Source: Chloroflexi bacterium AL-N1 (lineage in GTDB: Bacteria; Chloroflexota; Chloroflexia; Chloroflexales; Roseiflexaceae). From it: a DNA stretch of 64,000 nt. This document shows, piece after piece, positions 8,281-17,891 of this stretch. The notes below the pieces were generated by a model. The model saw only the letters and a program-made list of their open reading frames with translations, did not search any database and had not been told where the DNA came from. Made by a program: the position numbers and the translations under genes. Positions within the stretch are counted from its first letter, which is position 1. Each line of letters begins with the position of its first letter. The stretch is taken from positions 1 to 64,000 of the forward strand of contig WYDT01000038.1 of the NCBI GenBank assembly GCA_013122435.1. Reading direction: 5' to 3'.

Positions 8281-9798
8281 TTATTCCGTCCTGCGCGGTC
8301 GATACTGGAGTGCCTCCGCAAGATGTGCTGGAGCGATTGCATCTGTTTCAGCGAGATCTGCGATGGTGCGGGCAAGTTTGAGGATGCGGTGGTAACTACG
8401 AGCTGAGAGTTGGAGTTGGCGCATGGCCGCTTTGATGAGGCTCTGGCCTACGGAATCGAGTACACAATATTCTCGTATCTCGGATACACCCATATACGCA
8501 TTGGCAAGCACATGACTACCATTAAACCGATCCACCTGGCGTTGTCTGGCTGCACAGACCCGCTCTCGAATAGCCGATGATGCCTCACCAGGACGTGCAC
8601 CACTCAGTTTATCGTAGTCAACCCGTGGTACATCGACGTGAATATCAATGCGATCCAACAAAGGTCCGCTAATACGTCGTTGATAGCGGCTAACCTCAGA
8701 GGGCGTACACGTACATGCACGTTCCTGGTCACCGAAGAATCCGCACATGCAGGGATTTTGTGCACTAACGAGCATGAGTGATGCTGGATAAGTGACACTC
8801 CCAGACGCACGACTGATGGTGACGACATGATCTTCGAGTGGCTGACGGAGTACTTCTAACTTCGGACCAAATTCAGGTAACTCATCAAGGAAGAGCACAC
8901 CACGATGTGCTAAGGAAACCATACCTGGTTTGATACGACTACCGCCGCCAACCAATCCTGCCAGCGATGTGGTGTGGTGTGGCGAACAGAAGGGGCGTTG
9001 GCGAATAAGAGGTGTATCTTTCGGGAGTTGTCCACTCACACTATATATCTTGGTTACCTCAATTGACTCGTCCAGACTCATTGGTGGTAAAACCGAGACT
9101 AATGCACGTGCCATCAGTGTCTTCCCAGCACCAGGACTCCCGGTCATCGCAATATTATGAGAGCCGGCAGCGGCAACTTCAAGGGCACGTTTAACATGTT
9201 CTTGTCCACGAATCTCCTGAAAATCAATTGGATAAGTAACATCAACCTCATCAAACCGTGTTTGAACCAGATATGGCTGGAGCAGTTGTTGACCGTTGAT
9301 GTGTGCTACAAGATCTGCCAGTGTTCGCACAGGAAAAACGGTCATGCTCTCAACCAATGCTGCTTCCGGTGCATCTTCGTAGGGTACATAGACAGTTTGA
9401 ATACCTGCTTCGCGTGCCACAGCCACCATGGGCAGGATTCCATCGATGTGTCGTAGCTTGCCATCAAGCGATAACTCACCAAGCAGCACCGCATCACCGA
9501 TATCGCCAAAAGCCTGTTCAGAGGCGAGTAACACACCAATAGCAATAGAAAGATCGTAGGCCGGGCCAGCCTTACGCAGGTCTGCTGGTGCAAGATTTAC
9601 CGTGATGCGCTTCATCGGAAAGGCGATTCCACTGTTACGAATGGCAGCACGAACCCGTTCCCGACTCTCTTGTACCGCTGTGTCGCCTAAGCCTACCACG
9701 GTAAAAGCTGGCAAACCCTGTGCTATATCGACTTCAACCTCGACTAAGATACCTTCTAGTCCAATGACAGCGCAACTATACACTTTTGCCAGCATCAT
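8281..9798 (-). CDS. yifB: YifB/ComM family Mg-chelatase-like AAA+ ATPase
   Basis: The 505 residues match the family's usual length. An N-terminal Lon-protease-like domain (MLAKVYSCAVIGLEGILVEVEVD, ending near residue 180) precedes a magnesium-chelatase ATPase with Walker A GSPGAGKTLM and Walker B GVLFLDELPEF. A cysteine-rich AQNPCMCGFFGD insert follows, and the C-terminal helical domain reads RSYHRILKLARTIADL. ComM, the characterised member, is a hexameric helicase that promotes branch migration in natural transformation. Start: AAAGGA lies 5 bases before two adjacent ATGs (9798 and 9795). No competence genes are adjacent, so its role here is inferred from the family only. Confidence 0.93.
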   Translation of the reverse strand: MMLAKVYSCAVIGLEGILVEVEVDIAQGLPAFTVVGLGDTAVQESRERVRAAIRNSGIAFPMKRITVNLAPADLRKAGPAYDLSIAIGVLLASEQAFGDIGDAVLLGELSLDGKLRHIDGILPMVAVAREAGIQTVYVPYEDAPEAALVESMTVFPVRTLADLVAHINGQQLLQPYLVQTRFDEVDVTYPIDFQEIRGQEHVKRALEVAAAGSHNIAMTGSPGAGKTLMARALVSVLPPMSLDESIEVTKIYSVSGQLPKDTPLIRQRPFCSPHHTTSLAGLVGGGSRIKPGMVSLAHRGVLFLDELPEFGPKLEVLRQPLEDHVVTISRASGSVTYPASLMLVSAQNPCMCGFFGDQERACTCTPSEVSRYQRRISGPLLDRIDIHVDVPRVDYDKLSGARPGEASSAIRERVCAARQRQVDRFNGSHVLANAYMGVSEIREYCVLDSVGQSLIKAAMRQLQLSARSYHRILKLARTIADLAETDAIAPAHLAEALQYRPRRTE

Positions 9799-9978
9799 CT
9801 CTTTCCTTTATCAGTTCAAAACATAGAGTAGTTCATTTGTGCTACCGAATGAAGGTACAGGAAGTTACGAATACACTGATCATACAAAGATATGGAGTTT
9901 TTGTAAGCAGAAAATCAGGCACAGAATAGTTGCGTTTCAGTCATGGCTATGCTATGCTTTTAACAAACAGCAGTAAGT

Positions 9979-10749
9979 ATGATATTAAACCGCTTTATGA
10001 AGGCTATTCCTGTACACATTCAGTCTACCCTATACGATACTTGTACCACTTGTGGCAACCTGCTCACAGGCGGCTATTTTTATCTTCATGATCGCTCGAA
10101 ACGCTACTGTTCTGACTGTATCACCAACCGCCCACGTTGCGATATATGTTCTTCACCAGTAGACAATGAGTCCTGGTTATTGCATGATGGACGTAATCTT
10201 TGTTCTTCATGTCATCAAACTGCTGTATACGACGCAACTGAAGCGCAAAAGCTCTACGAAGAGACGGTTGGTTCCATTATTGCACAGCTACAGTTGACAC
10301 TACGGGTTGGCGTGGCATTTCGGCTTGTTGATGAGCCCACTATGGCAGAAATACGCGCAATGGGTGCAGTATACCCACCTGAAGAGAAAACACTGGGGCT
10401 TTACCGACGGCAAGGGAGCTTGCGTGTCATCTACTTGTTGTATGGTCTCCCACGCATTACGTTTCGTACTGTTGTTGCACATGAATATGCTCATGCGTGG
10501 CAGGGAGAGACATGTCCTTTACTTGAAGACGATGAATTGCGTGAAGGATTCGCAGAGTGGGTTGCCTATCACCACTTACTCTATCTTGGTTGTACCAAAA
10601 CCGCACAACGCATGCTTCAGTCGTCACATCCCTATCGTGTTTTTATGGAGAATGTGTTGGAGCTTGAAGAACAGATGGGTCCAGCAGGTGTCGTAGAACA
10701 CATTCTGGCTGCCGGACGTGGTATAGTATCAAGTAACCTAACTCCATAG
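9979..10749 (+). CDS. LIM-like zinc finger plus DA1-like metallopeptidase
   Basis: A 256-residue protein. Residues about 20-90 hold two CxxC...CxxC zinc modules (CTTC...CSDC and CDIC...CSSC) arranged like a LIM domain. The C-terminal half holds a HExxH zincin site, H168-E-Y-A-H172 in VAHEYAHAWQ, with a downstream glutamate in REGFAEWVAY (E189 or E193) as the likely third ligand. LIM followed by such a peptidase is the architecture of DA1, the plant ubiquitin-activated peptidase that controls organ size; bacterial members are little studied. No signal peptide is seen, so it is probably cytoplasmic. The VWA gene 32 bp downstream is likely co-transcribed. Substrate unknown. Confidence 0.8.
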   Translation: MILNRFMKAIPVHIQSTLYDTCTTCGNLLTGGYFYLHDRSKRYCSDCITNRPRCDICSSPVDNESWLLHDGRNLCSSCHQTAVYDATEAQKLYEETVGSIIAQLQLTLRVGVAFRLVDEPTMAEIRAMGAVYPPEEKTLGLYRRQGSLRVIYLLYGLPRITFRTVVAHEYAHAWQGETCPLLEDDELREGFAEWVAYHHLLYLGCTKTAQRMLQSSHPYRVFMENVLELEEQMGPAGVVEHILAAGRGIVSSNLTP

Positions 10750-10781
10750 CTGGAACATTCTTGGCCCAGTATAATCTTTTT

Positions 10782-12131
10782 ATGTCAAGTATAACCGTAA
10801 CATTCACACCAGATCCAGTTGTTGTCTGTCGTTCATCAACGATACAACTCTGCTATGCGTTGCTATCAATTAACCATCCAACCGGACATCATGCACATCC
10901 AGTAAACTGGGCATTGGTTGCAGATGCAAGTCGCTCTATGCGTATCCCCATAGTTGACGAGGACCAATTCCGCCAACTCGTTCAGCGTGGCACTGTACAG
11001 GAAACGTTAGTCGATGGTGTTCCTGTGTGGCAATTGAGCGGTCCAGTGCCTCCCGATATTCGTGCTGCATCACGCAGTGCACTTGATTATGTAGCACATG
11101 CACTACATACGGTGGTTGAACATCTTGATCAGCAAGATCGCTTTATCTTAATTGCCTGTGCGGAAGATGCGACTACGCTTGTACCAAGCACGTCAGGCAG
11201 TGATCGTGTACGTCTGGTGGAAGGTATCTCTGATCTCCAACATACAAAACTTGGCAATCAGACCGATCTGGCACAAGGTATGCGACTGGCCTTGCAAGAG
11301 ATACGCTATGGACGGGATGATCGCCGTGTGGAGTATGTGCTCTTGCTCACTGATGGCTTTACCGAACACACAGATGTCTGCTTACAGTTGGCACGTGAAG
11401 CAGCAGCCGAAGGTATTGCGATCAGCACAGTCGGTCTTGGGAGCGAATTTCACGAACATCTGCTTGCATCCCTGGCTGATTACAGCGGTGGACGGGCTGT
11501 ATTTCTCAACAGCATAAGGACTATCCCTCAAAGTATTGCGGAAGAACTTAATCTCGTTCGTTCAGTCGCCGCACGCTCCCTTTCATTATCTGTTTTCCCC
11601 GCACATGGCATCACGCTCTATCGAGTTACCCGTATCTATCCTACATTAACCCAGATTTTTGAACACCCAACCTCCTCTGAGTCAATAGTGGTAGGCAACC
11701 TGCTACAAGACCAGCCTATTAAATTGCTGTTCGAACTGCTTATTGCTCCTGATGTATCAGAGCGGCAAGACACTCTCGCAAATATAAGGATAGAATCGGA
11801 GCGTTTGACCTTAACAGAAATGCCGATCAAGATGCGGTATCAATCCACTCCAGTGATACTACCAGATGCCATTCTGGATGCAGCATCGCGTGCAACAGTC
11901 TACCGCATGCAAACACGTGCACAAGCAGCACTTGATCGGCGAAACTCACAGGAAGCCATACGCCTGCTTCGCATAGCCTCCACATGGTTGGATGAACTCC
12001 ATGAAATGGCGTTAGCAGAGGTATTCCGTAACCAGGTTGATGCACTTTCTGCAGGTGAAACTGTACCGCAAATTGCAACCAAAGTTCTGACATATGGAAC
12101 ACGTCAATTAGATCTTAAAACACAACACTAG
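10782..12131 (+). CDS. Soluble VWA-domain protein
   Basis: About 449 residues without signal peptide or membrane helix. After an N-terminal beta region (VTFTPDPVVVCRSST), a VWA domain begins at about residue 40 with the MIDAS-like DASRSM and later LLTDGFTEH. It is followed by a beta-rich segment and a helical tail rich in Arg and Ala (YRMQTRAQAALDRRNSQEA), as in VWA proteins of the YfbK/inter-alpha-inhibitor type. The frame opens upstream at a TTG (10761), but the ATG at 10782 starts directly before the first predicted strand. It sits between the DA1-like peptidase and trpB in the same direction with short gaps (32 and 18 bp), so all three may share a transcript. Confidence 0.82.
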   Translation: MSSITVTFTPDPVVVCRSSTIQLCYALLSINHPTGHHAHPVNWALVADASRSMRIPIVDEDQFRQLVQRGTVQETLVDGVPVWQLSGPVPPDIRAASRSALDYVAHALHTVVEHLDQQDRFILIACAEDATTLVPSTSGSDRVRLVEGISDLQHTKLGNQTDLAQGMRLALQEIRYGRDDRRVEYVLLLTDGFTEHTDVCLQLAREAAAEGIAISTVGLGSEFHEHLLASLADYSGGRAVFLNSIRTIPQSIAEELNLVRSVAARSLSLSVFPAHGITLYRVTRIYPTLTQIFEHPTSSESIVVGNLLQDQPIKLLFELLIAPDVSERQDTLANIRIESERLTLTEMPIKMRYQSTPVILPDAILDAASRATVYRMQTRAQAALDRRNSQEAIRLLRIASTWLDELHEMALAEVFRNQVDALSAGETVPQIATKVLTYGTRQLDLKTQH

Positions 12132-12149
12132 AGCAAAAAGAGAACGCAT

Positions 12150-13343
12150 ATGGTGACAGAGACAGTTACACAACCTGGAAGATTCGGTATATATGGGGGA
12201 AGTTTTATCCCAGAGACACTCGCAGCAACGGTTTCAGAGTTAAAGACAGCTTATGTGCAGGTGTGTGAAGATCCATCATTCTGGGAAGAACTTGATCGGC
12301 TTCATCATACCTACACAGGACGGCCAACCCCACTTACCCATGCAACACAACTATCAACACGTTTGGGTGGCGCACAGGTGTATCTCAAACGTGAAGATCT
12401 GGCACACACAGGTGCCCACAAAATCAACAATGCGTTGGGGCAAGGTCTGCTAGCGAAACGGATGGGAAAGACGCGTATAATCGCTGAGACAGGTGCAGGC
12501 CAACATGGGGTTGCTACTGCCGCTGTATGCTCCATGCTTGGCCTAGACTGTGTTGTCTACATGGGCGCTGAAGATATGGAACGACAAAAACCAAACGTGT
12601 TTCGGATGCGCTTGATGGGCGCCGATGTACAAAGTGTCAATACTGGAAGCCAGACACTCAAAGATGCAGTGAATGAGGCAATGCGCGATTGGGTTTCACA
12701 TCCCGATAGTTATTATCTGCTTGGTTCTGCACTTGGGCCACACCCATACCCCACTATGGTGCGCGATTTCCAAAGCGTTATCGGACGTGAAGCGCGTCAA
12801 CAAATGCTGGATACTGTTGGACAATTGCCTGACGTGGTTATTGCATGTGTAGGTGGCGGCAGTAATGCGATTGGCATATTCAGTGGCTTTGTTGACGATG
12901 AAAACGTTGATCTGCGGGGTATCGAAGCGGGAGGTCGCAGTAACGATCTTGGCGAACATGCTGCACGCTTCAATGGTGGGAAAGTCGGAGTCTTCCAGGG
13001 CACGCTCTCATACGTTCTACAAAATGACAACGGACAGATTGCTGGAACACATAGCATTTCAGCCGGTTTAGACTATGCAGCAGTTGGTCCGGAACACGCA
13101 CAACTCCACGATGAAGAGCGTGCCTTTTATACCTCTGTTACTGATGATGAAGCATTAGAAGGGTTTCAAATACTTTCACGCTGGGAAGGTATTATTCCAG
13201 CCCTGGAAAGTGCCCATGCTATTGCAGATGCTATCCGCCTGGCGCCAACGATGCAATCTGATCAGATTATATTAATTAACCTTTCGGGTCGTGGTGACAA
13301 AGACATCTTCTCCGTAGCTGATCGGTTAGATGTCGTGATTTAA
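12150..13343 (+). CDS. trpB: Tryptophan synthase beta chain
   Basis: The 397 residues are the standard length. N-terminal GRFGIYGGSFIPETL, the PLP-lysine motif HTGAHKINNALGQG, the glycine loop CVGGGSNAIG and EGIIPALESAHA are all intact and characteristic of TrpB1, which condenses indole with serine. trpA and other trp genes are not adjacent, so the gene has been separated from the pathway operon. It ends in a strong terminator at 13371-13400. No leader or attenuator is visible in the 18 bp upstream, so transcription presumably comes from the VWA gene or a promoter within it. Confidence 0.96.
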   Translation: MVTETVTQPGRFGIYGGSFIPETLAATVSELKTAYVQVCEDPSFWEELDRLHHTYTGRPTPLTHATQLSTRLGGAQVYLKREDLAHTGAHKINNALGQGLLAKRMGKTRIIAETGAGQHGVATAAVCSMLGLDCVVYMGAEDMERQKPNVFRMRLMGADVQSVNTGSQTLKDAVNEAMRDWVSHPDSYYLLGSALGPHPYPTMVRDFQSVIGREARQQMLDTVGQLPDVVIACVGGGSNAIGIFSGFVDDENVDLRGIEAGGRSNDLGEHAARFNGGKVGVFQGTLSYVLQNDNGQIAGTHSISAGLDYAAVGPEHAQLHDEERAFYTSVTDDEALEGFQILSRWEGIIPALESAHAIADAIRLAPTMQSDQIILINLSGRGDKDIFSVADRLDVVI

Positions 13344-13370
13344 CGGCTATTTACACGGACAATGGCACGA

Positions 13371-13400
13371 AAAAGAGCGTGTGTTATACCACGCTCTTTT
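13371..13400. terminator. Rho-independent terminator of trpB (bidirectional)
   Basis: AAAAGAGCGTG pairs perfectly with CACGCTCTTTT around an 8-base loop (11 pairs), giving T runs on both strands. It separates trpB from the convergent receiver-like gene. Confidence 0.9.
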
Positions 13401-13460
13401 ATTATAAACATGTAATACTACTTCAAAAAATCCCAGACTTCCTCAAAACGCATGTCTTTT

Positions 13461-13871
13461 TTACATACAAGACAACTGTTGATTATATCCGATACGTCGT
13501 AGGTGTGCTTCGATACGTGCAATAAGGACATTACGTTCGGTATAAAGCGATTGCACATCATCCACCCCACATGAAAAGACCACGGCTTTGTCCGGGCTAT
13601 TGCTGAGCAGCATAATATGCACGGTTTCTGATTGACTACGAATCTCCTGACAGAGATCAAGACTATTGCAATCTGATAAAGCGTCGGCAAGAATAACGAG
13701 TATCGGTTGGGCGCTTTGATACAACGATAAAACTTCACATCCCTGTGTTGTGCGTTGTATAGCAAGCCCTTCACGCGACAGTGATTGGACCAGTCCTGAT
13801 AGATAGGCATTATCAGGCATTGCAATGAGGATGGTTGATTGTGACATAGTAGTAGACTGAGATGTTATCAT
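13461..13871 (-). CDS. Degenerate receiver-domain (pseudo-receiver) protein
   Basis: About 136 residues with the length and secondary-structure rhythm of a stand-alone receiver domain: ILIAMPDNAYLSGLVQSL at the start, ILVILADALSD at beta-3 and a C-terminal RIEAHLRRIG helix. The phosphorylation chemistry appears lost: the acidic pair after beta-1 is MPD, the beta-3 aspartate aligns with alanine, and the beta-5 lysine is not visible. It may bind a partner without phosphorylation. The ATG at 13871 has AAGG 4 bases upstream; starts at 13913 and 13847 are alternatives. No kinase is adjacent. Confidence 0.6.
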   Translation of the reverse strand: MITSQSTTMSQSTILIAMPDNAYLSGLVQSLSREGLAIQRTTQGCEVLSLYQSAQPILVILADALSDCNSLDLCQEIRSQSETVHIMLLSNSPDKAVVFSCGVDDVQSLYTERNVLIARIEAHLRRIGYNQQLSCM

Positions 13872-14312
13872 CAGACCTTCTTGGTTACCTGGATGTGAGA
13901 AGATGAATGACATTCAATACCTTTACGTCTTACTGGTACGAACAACCGTAACAAACACAAACGAGATATACCCTTCCTAATTACCTATGCAAAACGTGTA
14001 GGAACAGTGGAACTCACTTGGCCATATATGTACTTCACCTATCTATATCTAAGATAATAGTATCACAAAATGTGCTAAGGTGAACACCGTATTAGGCTCA
14101 TTTGTCCCAGGTAGTTCCCACAGTTGCATATCACAGAAATGTCTCGTTGATCCACACATGAATGGCAGTACTTCAAACCTGGCAGGTTCTTATGCACGAG
14201 GTTGTGTAATAGCCAGTCAACTCTTACAGCATGACACAAAACATGTCAATTTACAACATTTTTGTGTTAAACAATAATCACATTCTTTACCAGGGAAGCA
14301 GTGGTTATAACC

Positions 14313-14348
14313 ATATGAGCCGTATACCTCTTGGCATACAGCTCATAT
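14313..14348 (-). terminator. Terminator-like hairpin downstream of pckG
   Basis: ATATGAGC pairs with GCTCATAT, extended inward by further partial pairing, about 57 bp past the pckG stop. There is no clear T run on the minus strand, so this is tentative. Confidence 0.45.
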
Positions 14349-14353
14349 TTGGG

Positions 14354-14367
14354 GTGACGTACGTCAC
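14354..14367. repeat. Perfect 14-bp palindrome GTGACGTACGTCAC
   Basis: A self-complementary sequence with no loop, more like a protein-binding site than a hairpin. No second copy was noticed in the window. Confidence 0.4.
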
Positions 14368-14404
14368 GCTAAGTACCTAAGCCTTTGCATTATAGCACAT
14401 GACC

Positions 14405-16234
14405 CTATTCGTGCGCTAGACCCCAGTGTTCTGGTGCACGCCAGAGACTTGAGAGGATCAGCTCACGGAGATAGATCATTTCTTTGGGTAAACGATCATA
14501 CAACTTAATGAAGAGCTCATCGTGTGACACAATCTCCTGTTGCCACACATCGCGATCTGTCGACATAAGTGCATCAAACTGTTCCTCAGTAAAATCAAGT
14601 CCTTCCCACTCAATATCTTCATAACGTGGGACCCAACCTAATGGGCTTTCAATACTTACCGCATGGCCACGGGCGCGCTCAACAATCCACTTGAGAATAC
14701 GCATATTTTCACCAAAGCCGGGCCATAGGAAGTTACCTTCTTCGTCTTTGCGGAACCAGTTCACGCTAAAGATGCGCGGAGGGTTGTGGATCGTACGGCC
14801 AAACTGCAACCAATGGTTAAAGTAATCAGCCATATGGTACCCACTGAAGGGCAGCATCGCAAACGGATCACGTCGTACTTTGCCGATTGTGCCAGCCGCT
14901 GCTGCGGTCATCTCAGAACCCATTGTTGCGGCAGCATAGACACCATAGTTCCAATTGAATGCTTGATATACCAGCGGAACTACATTACTACGTCGACCAC
15001 CAAAGATGAATGCGGACACCGGCACACCCTGAGGATTATCATATTCAGCATCAATCGAAGGACACTGAATGATCGGTGCAGTGAAACGGGCATTGGGGTG
15101 CGCTGCTTTACGACCACAATCAGGTGTCCATTCCTGGCTGGTCCAGTCAGTGAGTTTTGCGGGCGGCTCATCAGTCATACCTTCCCACCATACATCACCA
15201 TCAGGGGTAAGCGCCACATTGGTGAAAATGCAGTTCTCTTTGATCGAGTCCATCGCATTGGGATTCGATTTGTATGATGTGCCTGGCGCAACACCAAAGA
15301 AGCCAGCTTCAGGGTTAATTGCGTAAAGTTTGCCATCAGGAGCAGACTTGATCCATGCAATATCATCACCAACCGTGGTGATTTTCCAACCATCAAATGC
15401 TTTGGGTGGGATCAACATGGCAAAATTGGTTTTCCCACAGGCACTTGGGAAGGCCGCCGCCACATACGTCTTTTCACCTTCAGGCGACTCAACACCTAAA
15501 ATGAGCATATGCTCAGCCAACCAGCCTTCATCACGTGCGAGAACTGAGGCAATCCGGAGCGCAAAACATTTCTTGCCAAGAAGTGCGTTGCCGCCATATC
15601 CACTGCCATAGGACCAGATTGATCGTTCTTCAGGGAAGTGGACGATGTATTTGTTATCTTTGTTACATGGCCACACAACATCAGTTTGCCCCTCTGCCAA
15701 TGGGTAACCGACGGAGTGTAGACAATGCACAAAGGCATTATCTCCCAAGACATCCAGAACCTCACGACCCATACGTGTCATAATCCGCATGTTCGTAACT
15801 ACGTAGGGGGAATCAGTAATCTCCACACCAATGTGAGCGATAGGTGAACCGAGTGGCCCCATGCTGAAAGGAATGACATACATCGTGCGGCCACGCATTG
15901 AGCCTTCAAACAAAGGTGTCAAAGTCGCCTTCATCTCTTTGGGGTGCATCCAGTTGTTCGTTGGGCCAGCATCATTTTTGCTGATACTACAGATGAAGGT
16001 TCTGTCTTCGACACGAGCAACATCTTCTGGATCAGAACGAGCCAGAAAACTGTTCGGTCGCTTTTCGCTATTGAGACGAATAAATGTTCCACTCTCCACC
16101 ATCTGGTTACAGAGCATATCATACTCTGCCTGGGAGCCATCACACCAGTGGACATCGTTCGGTTGACACAAATCAACCATTTCCTGAACCCAGGTGCGTA
16201 GTCTATCATTTTTTACATATGCAGGGACTTCCAT
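14405..16234 (-). CDS. pckG: Phosphoenolpyruvate carboxykinase (GTP)
   Basis: The 609 residues are the standard length for the GTP-dependent family (EC 4.1.1.32), which interconverts oxaloacetate and phosphoenolpyruvate in gluconeogenesis. The nucleotide-binding signature AFPSACGKTNFAM, the substrate loop RGRTMYVIPFSMGP, FGGRRSNVVPLVYQA and the PEPCK lid region are intact. The ATG has AAGGAG 5 bases upstream. It is monocistronic, with about 500 bp of non-coding sequence on both sides, which leaves room for its own regulation. Confidence 0.96.
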   Translation of the reverse strand: MEVPAYVKNDRLRTWVQEMVDLCQPNDVHWCDGSQAEYDMLCNQMVESGTFIRLNSEKRPNSFLARSDPEDVARVEDRTFICSISKNDAGPTNNWMHPKEMKATLTPLFEGSMRGRTMYVIPFSMGPLGSPIAHIGVEITDSPYVVTNMRIMTRMGREVLDVLGDNAFVHCLHSVGYPLAEGQTDVVWPCNKDNKYIVHFPEERSIWSYGSGYGGNALLGKKCFALRIASVLARDEGWLAEHMLILGVESPEGEKTYVAAAFPSACGKTNFAMLIPPKAFDGWKITTVGDDIAWIKSAPDGKLYAINPEAGFFGVAPGTSYKSNPNAMDSIKENCIFTNVALTPDGDVWWEGMTDEPPAKLTDWTSQEWTPDCGRKAAHPNARFTAPIIQCPSIDAEYDNPQGVPVSAFIFGGRRSNVVPLVYQAFNWNYGVYAAATMGSEMTAAAAGTIGKVRRDPFAMLPFSGYHMADYFNHWLQFGRTIHNPPRIFSVNWFRKDEEGNFLWPGFGENMRILKWIVERARGHAVSIESPLGWVPRYEDIEWEGLDFTEEQFDALMSTDRDVWQQEIVSHDELFIKLYDRLPKEMIYLRELILSSLWRAPEHWGLAHE

Positions 16235-16735
16235 GGGATCTCCTTATTGAGATACTTAACAGCTATTCGTGAAAATTGTAACAGTCTTACACTCTTGTTG
16301 GCATAATGTCTCGCAACTTAATGTGTCATTTTTTCAATAGTTTCTTTGGTTTGTGTCCTCCTATTGATATTAAAAGCACAGGAGTAATGAAGAAACAAAG
16401 AGAAAATATTCTGACATAGGATTATCCAGATCAAAGAGTCATCAGCAATGTAATCGATTTCATAACAATTTGATGTGCCAATTGGATTCCTCATAAGTCT
16501 ATCACAAACTTCAAACCCTGTTTCCAATCAAATATTTGTTTACGTTGATGGATAATGGCTAGGCTATACCTCAGTACTAACAATAACAATTAGCTACTAA
16601 ACGTCTTGACAGCACTGCTACACTGCACCCGATTAAACTGTGCATTAAACCCAACGAGAGTCCATTATTATCTCTAATGTTGTTAGCCATCCTCAGACAA
16701 TCCACAATCAAATATTATGATAGAAGGATAGTTAT
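16235..16735. other. Divergent intergenic region, 501 bp, AT-rich
   Basis: It separates pckG (leftward) from the AAA+ cluster (rightward) and so should carry both promoters. A TTGACA occurs near 16605 but no well-spaced -10 box goes with it. A 69-codon minus-strand frame at 16318-16527 looks random. Confidence 0.5.
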
Positions 16736-17842
16736 ATGGTCGATGAGCACATCTTGAGCAAAACCCGTAGTGGTAAAGAGCATGCGGCACGGATCAAAAC
16801 CGTTCGAGCTAAGGAACTTCAGCTTGAGCAGGAGATTGACGCCCATGTCTCTGATTACCAGGCAACCATTGAACGTCTTACCAGCACCAAAGAGCATGAT
16901 CAATCTACGGTTGCTGACTTGAGTAAGATGGATTCAGCCATTAGTAGTGGGCGACAATATACCTCGGATCTCCAGACGTTAATCGAAGATCTCACAGGCG
17001 AACTCGACGACCTGGGCCGTAGTGTTACTACTCTGAAAGATGCTACCACCATCGAGCGGTTGGTTGGACGCTTCAATAAACGTTGGGCACGCCAACTTAC
17101 CGTACAGCGTGTCCGTAAACAGAATGTCGATGGCTCGATGAAGACCATTCTGGCCTATGCACGCGGCACCGTCGAGTCGCTCAATGCCGCGATTGCCAAA
17201 AACACCGAAGTCTACAGCAAGCTTCAATCAACCGACGCCAATCTTTCTCAGAAGATGGTTGACTTTCAACCCAAGTACGAGCATTGGCGCCAGGAGATTA
17301 AGCACCTCGAGCAAGAGATCGCGGAGCTTGATCGTCGTATTCAGATCGCCGATGAATCGACCTACGCACCTCTCCAGGCTGAACGATCACAGTTGCAAAC
17401 TGAGCTTGATGAAGCCAAAATTAATGAGACGCAATACTTTGAAATTCTCAAAAACGCCAAAGAGTCCCAACCAATCGTGCGTGCTCACATGGAAGGTTTC
17501 AAGCAAGCTATCGCAGCGCTGACCCAGAACAAGGTCAAAACGCAGGAGAAGATTGCCAACCTCACGTATGTGTTTGAGGGTATCTATCAAATTATGGAAA
17601 CCGCCCTCGAAATCAAAGGCTTCTCAACCATCGATAAGTCGATCAACTTTGCCGCCGACAGCACGACCCGCGTTATGACCGAACAGGTTGATGGCATTCT
17701 CGCTGAAACAGCCGATCGGGCTGAGCGAAAACTGATCGATGATGAAAAACTCAAGGAATACACCGATCACCTTGAACACATTATCGGTGCCTTCGACCAG
17801 CGCATGCAACAACTCGAAAACAACTACGCCCAGCAACGTTAA
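16736..17842 (+). CDS. Long coiled-coil protein, first gene of the AAA+ cluster
   Basis: A 368-residue hydrophilic protein, almost wholly heptad-like and rich in Glu, Gln, Lys and Arg; the strongest coiled-coil stretches are about 20-100 and 175-260. No signal peptide, membrane helix or enzyme motif was found. The ATG has AAGGA 7 bases upstream. Family not recognised; it superficially resembles PspA- or TelA-like cytoplasmic coiled-coil proteins but none of their signature motifs were seen. It leads a five-gene cluster in one direction with an AAA+ ATPase and a small membrane protein, so it may be the structural or polymer-forming component on which the ATPase works (inference). Confidence 0.7.
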   Translation: MVDEHILSKTRSGKEHAARIKTVRAKELQLEQEIDAHVSDYQATIERLTSTKEHDQSTVADLSKMDSAISSGRQYTSDLQTLIEDLTGELDDLGRSVTTLKDATTIERLVGRFNKRWARQLTVQRVRKQNVDGSMKTILAYARGTVESLNAAIAKNTEVYSKLQSTDANLSQKMVDFQPKYEHWRQEIKHLEQEIAELDRRIQIADESTYAPLQAERSQLQTELDEAKINETQYFEILKNAKESQPIVRAHMEGFKQAIAALTQNKVKTQEKIANLTYVFEGIYQIMETALEIKGFSTIDKSINFAADSTTRVMTEQVDGILAETADRAERKLIDDEKLKEYTDHLEHIIGAFDQRMQQLENNYAQQR

Positions 17843-17891
17843 TATATGCAGCTTTTTTGCGCCTATCCGATGCAATCTGGTACATATTCAC

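Larger units (their letters stand above)
13914..14404. other. Intergenic region, 491 bp
   Basis: It lies between the pseudo-receiver gene and the end of pckG. It holds a terminator-like hairpin and a perfect 14-bp palindrome (listed separately). A 65-codon frame at 14080-14277 has no recognisable features and is not called. Confidence 0.5.

Noticed and set aside
14080..14277. 65-codon plus-strand frame
   Set aside because: No ribosome site, odd composition and no recognisable motif; located in non-coding sequence between two leftward genes.
16318..16527. 69-codon minus-strand frame upstream of pckG
   Set aside because: AT-rich chance frame in a promoter region with no coding character.
16736..17842. 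TelA/toxic-anion-resistance or PspA identity for the coiled-coil protein
   Set aside because: Only general coiled-coil likeness; none of the diagnostic motifs was seen.
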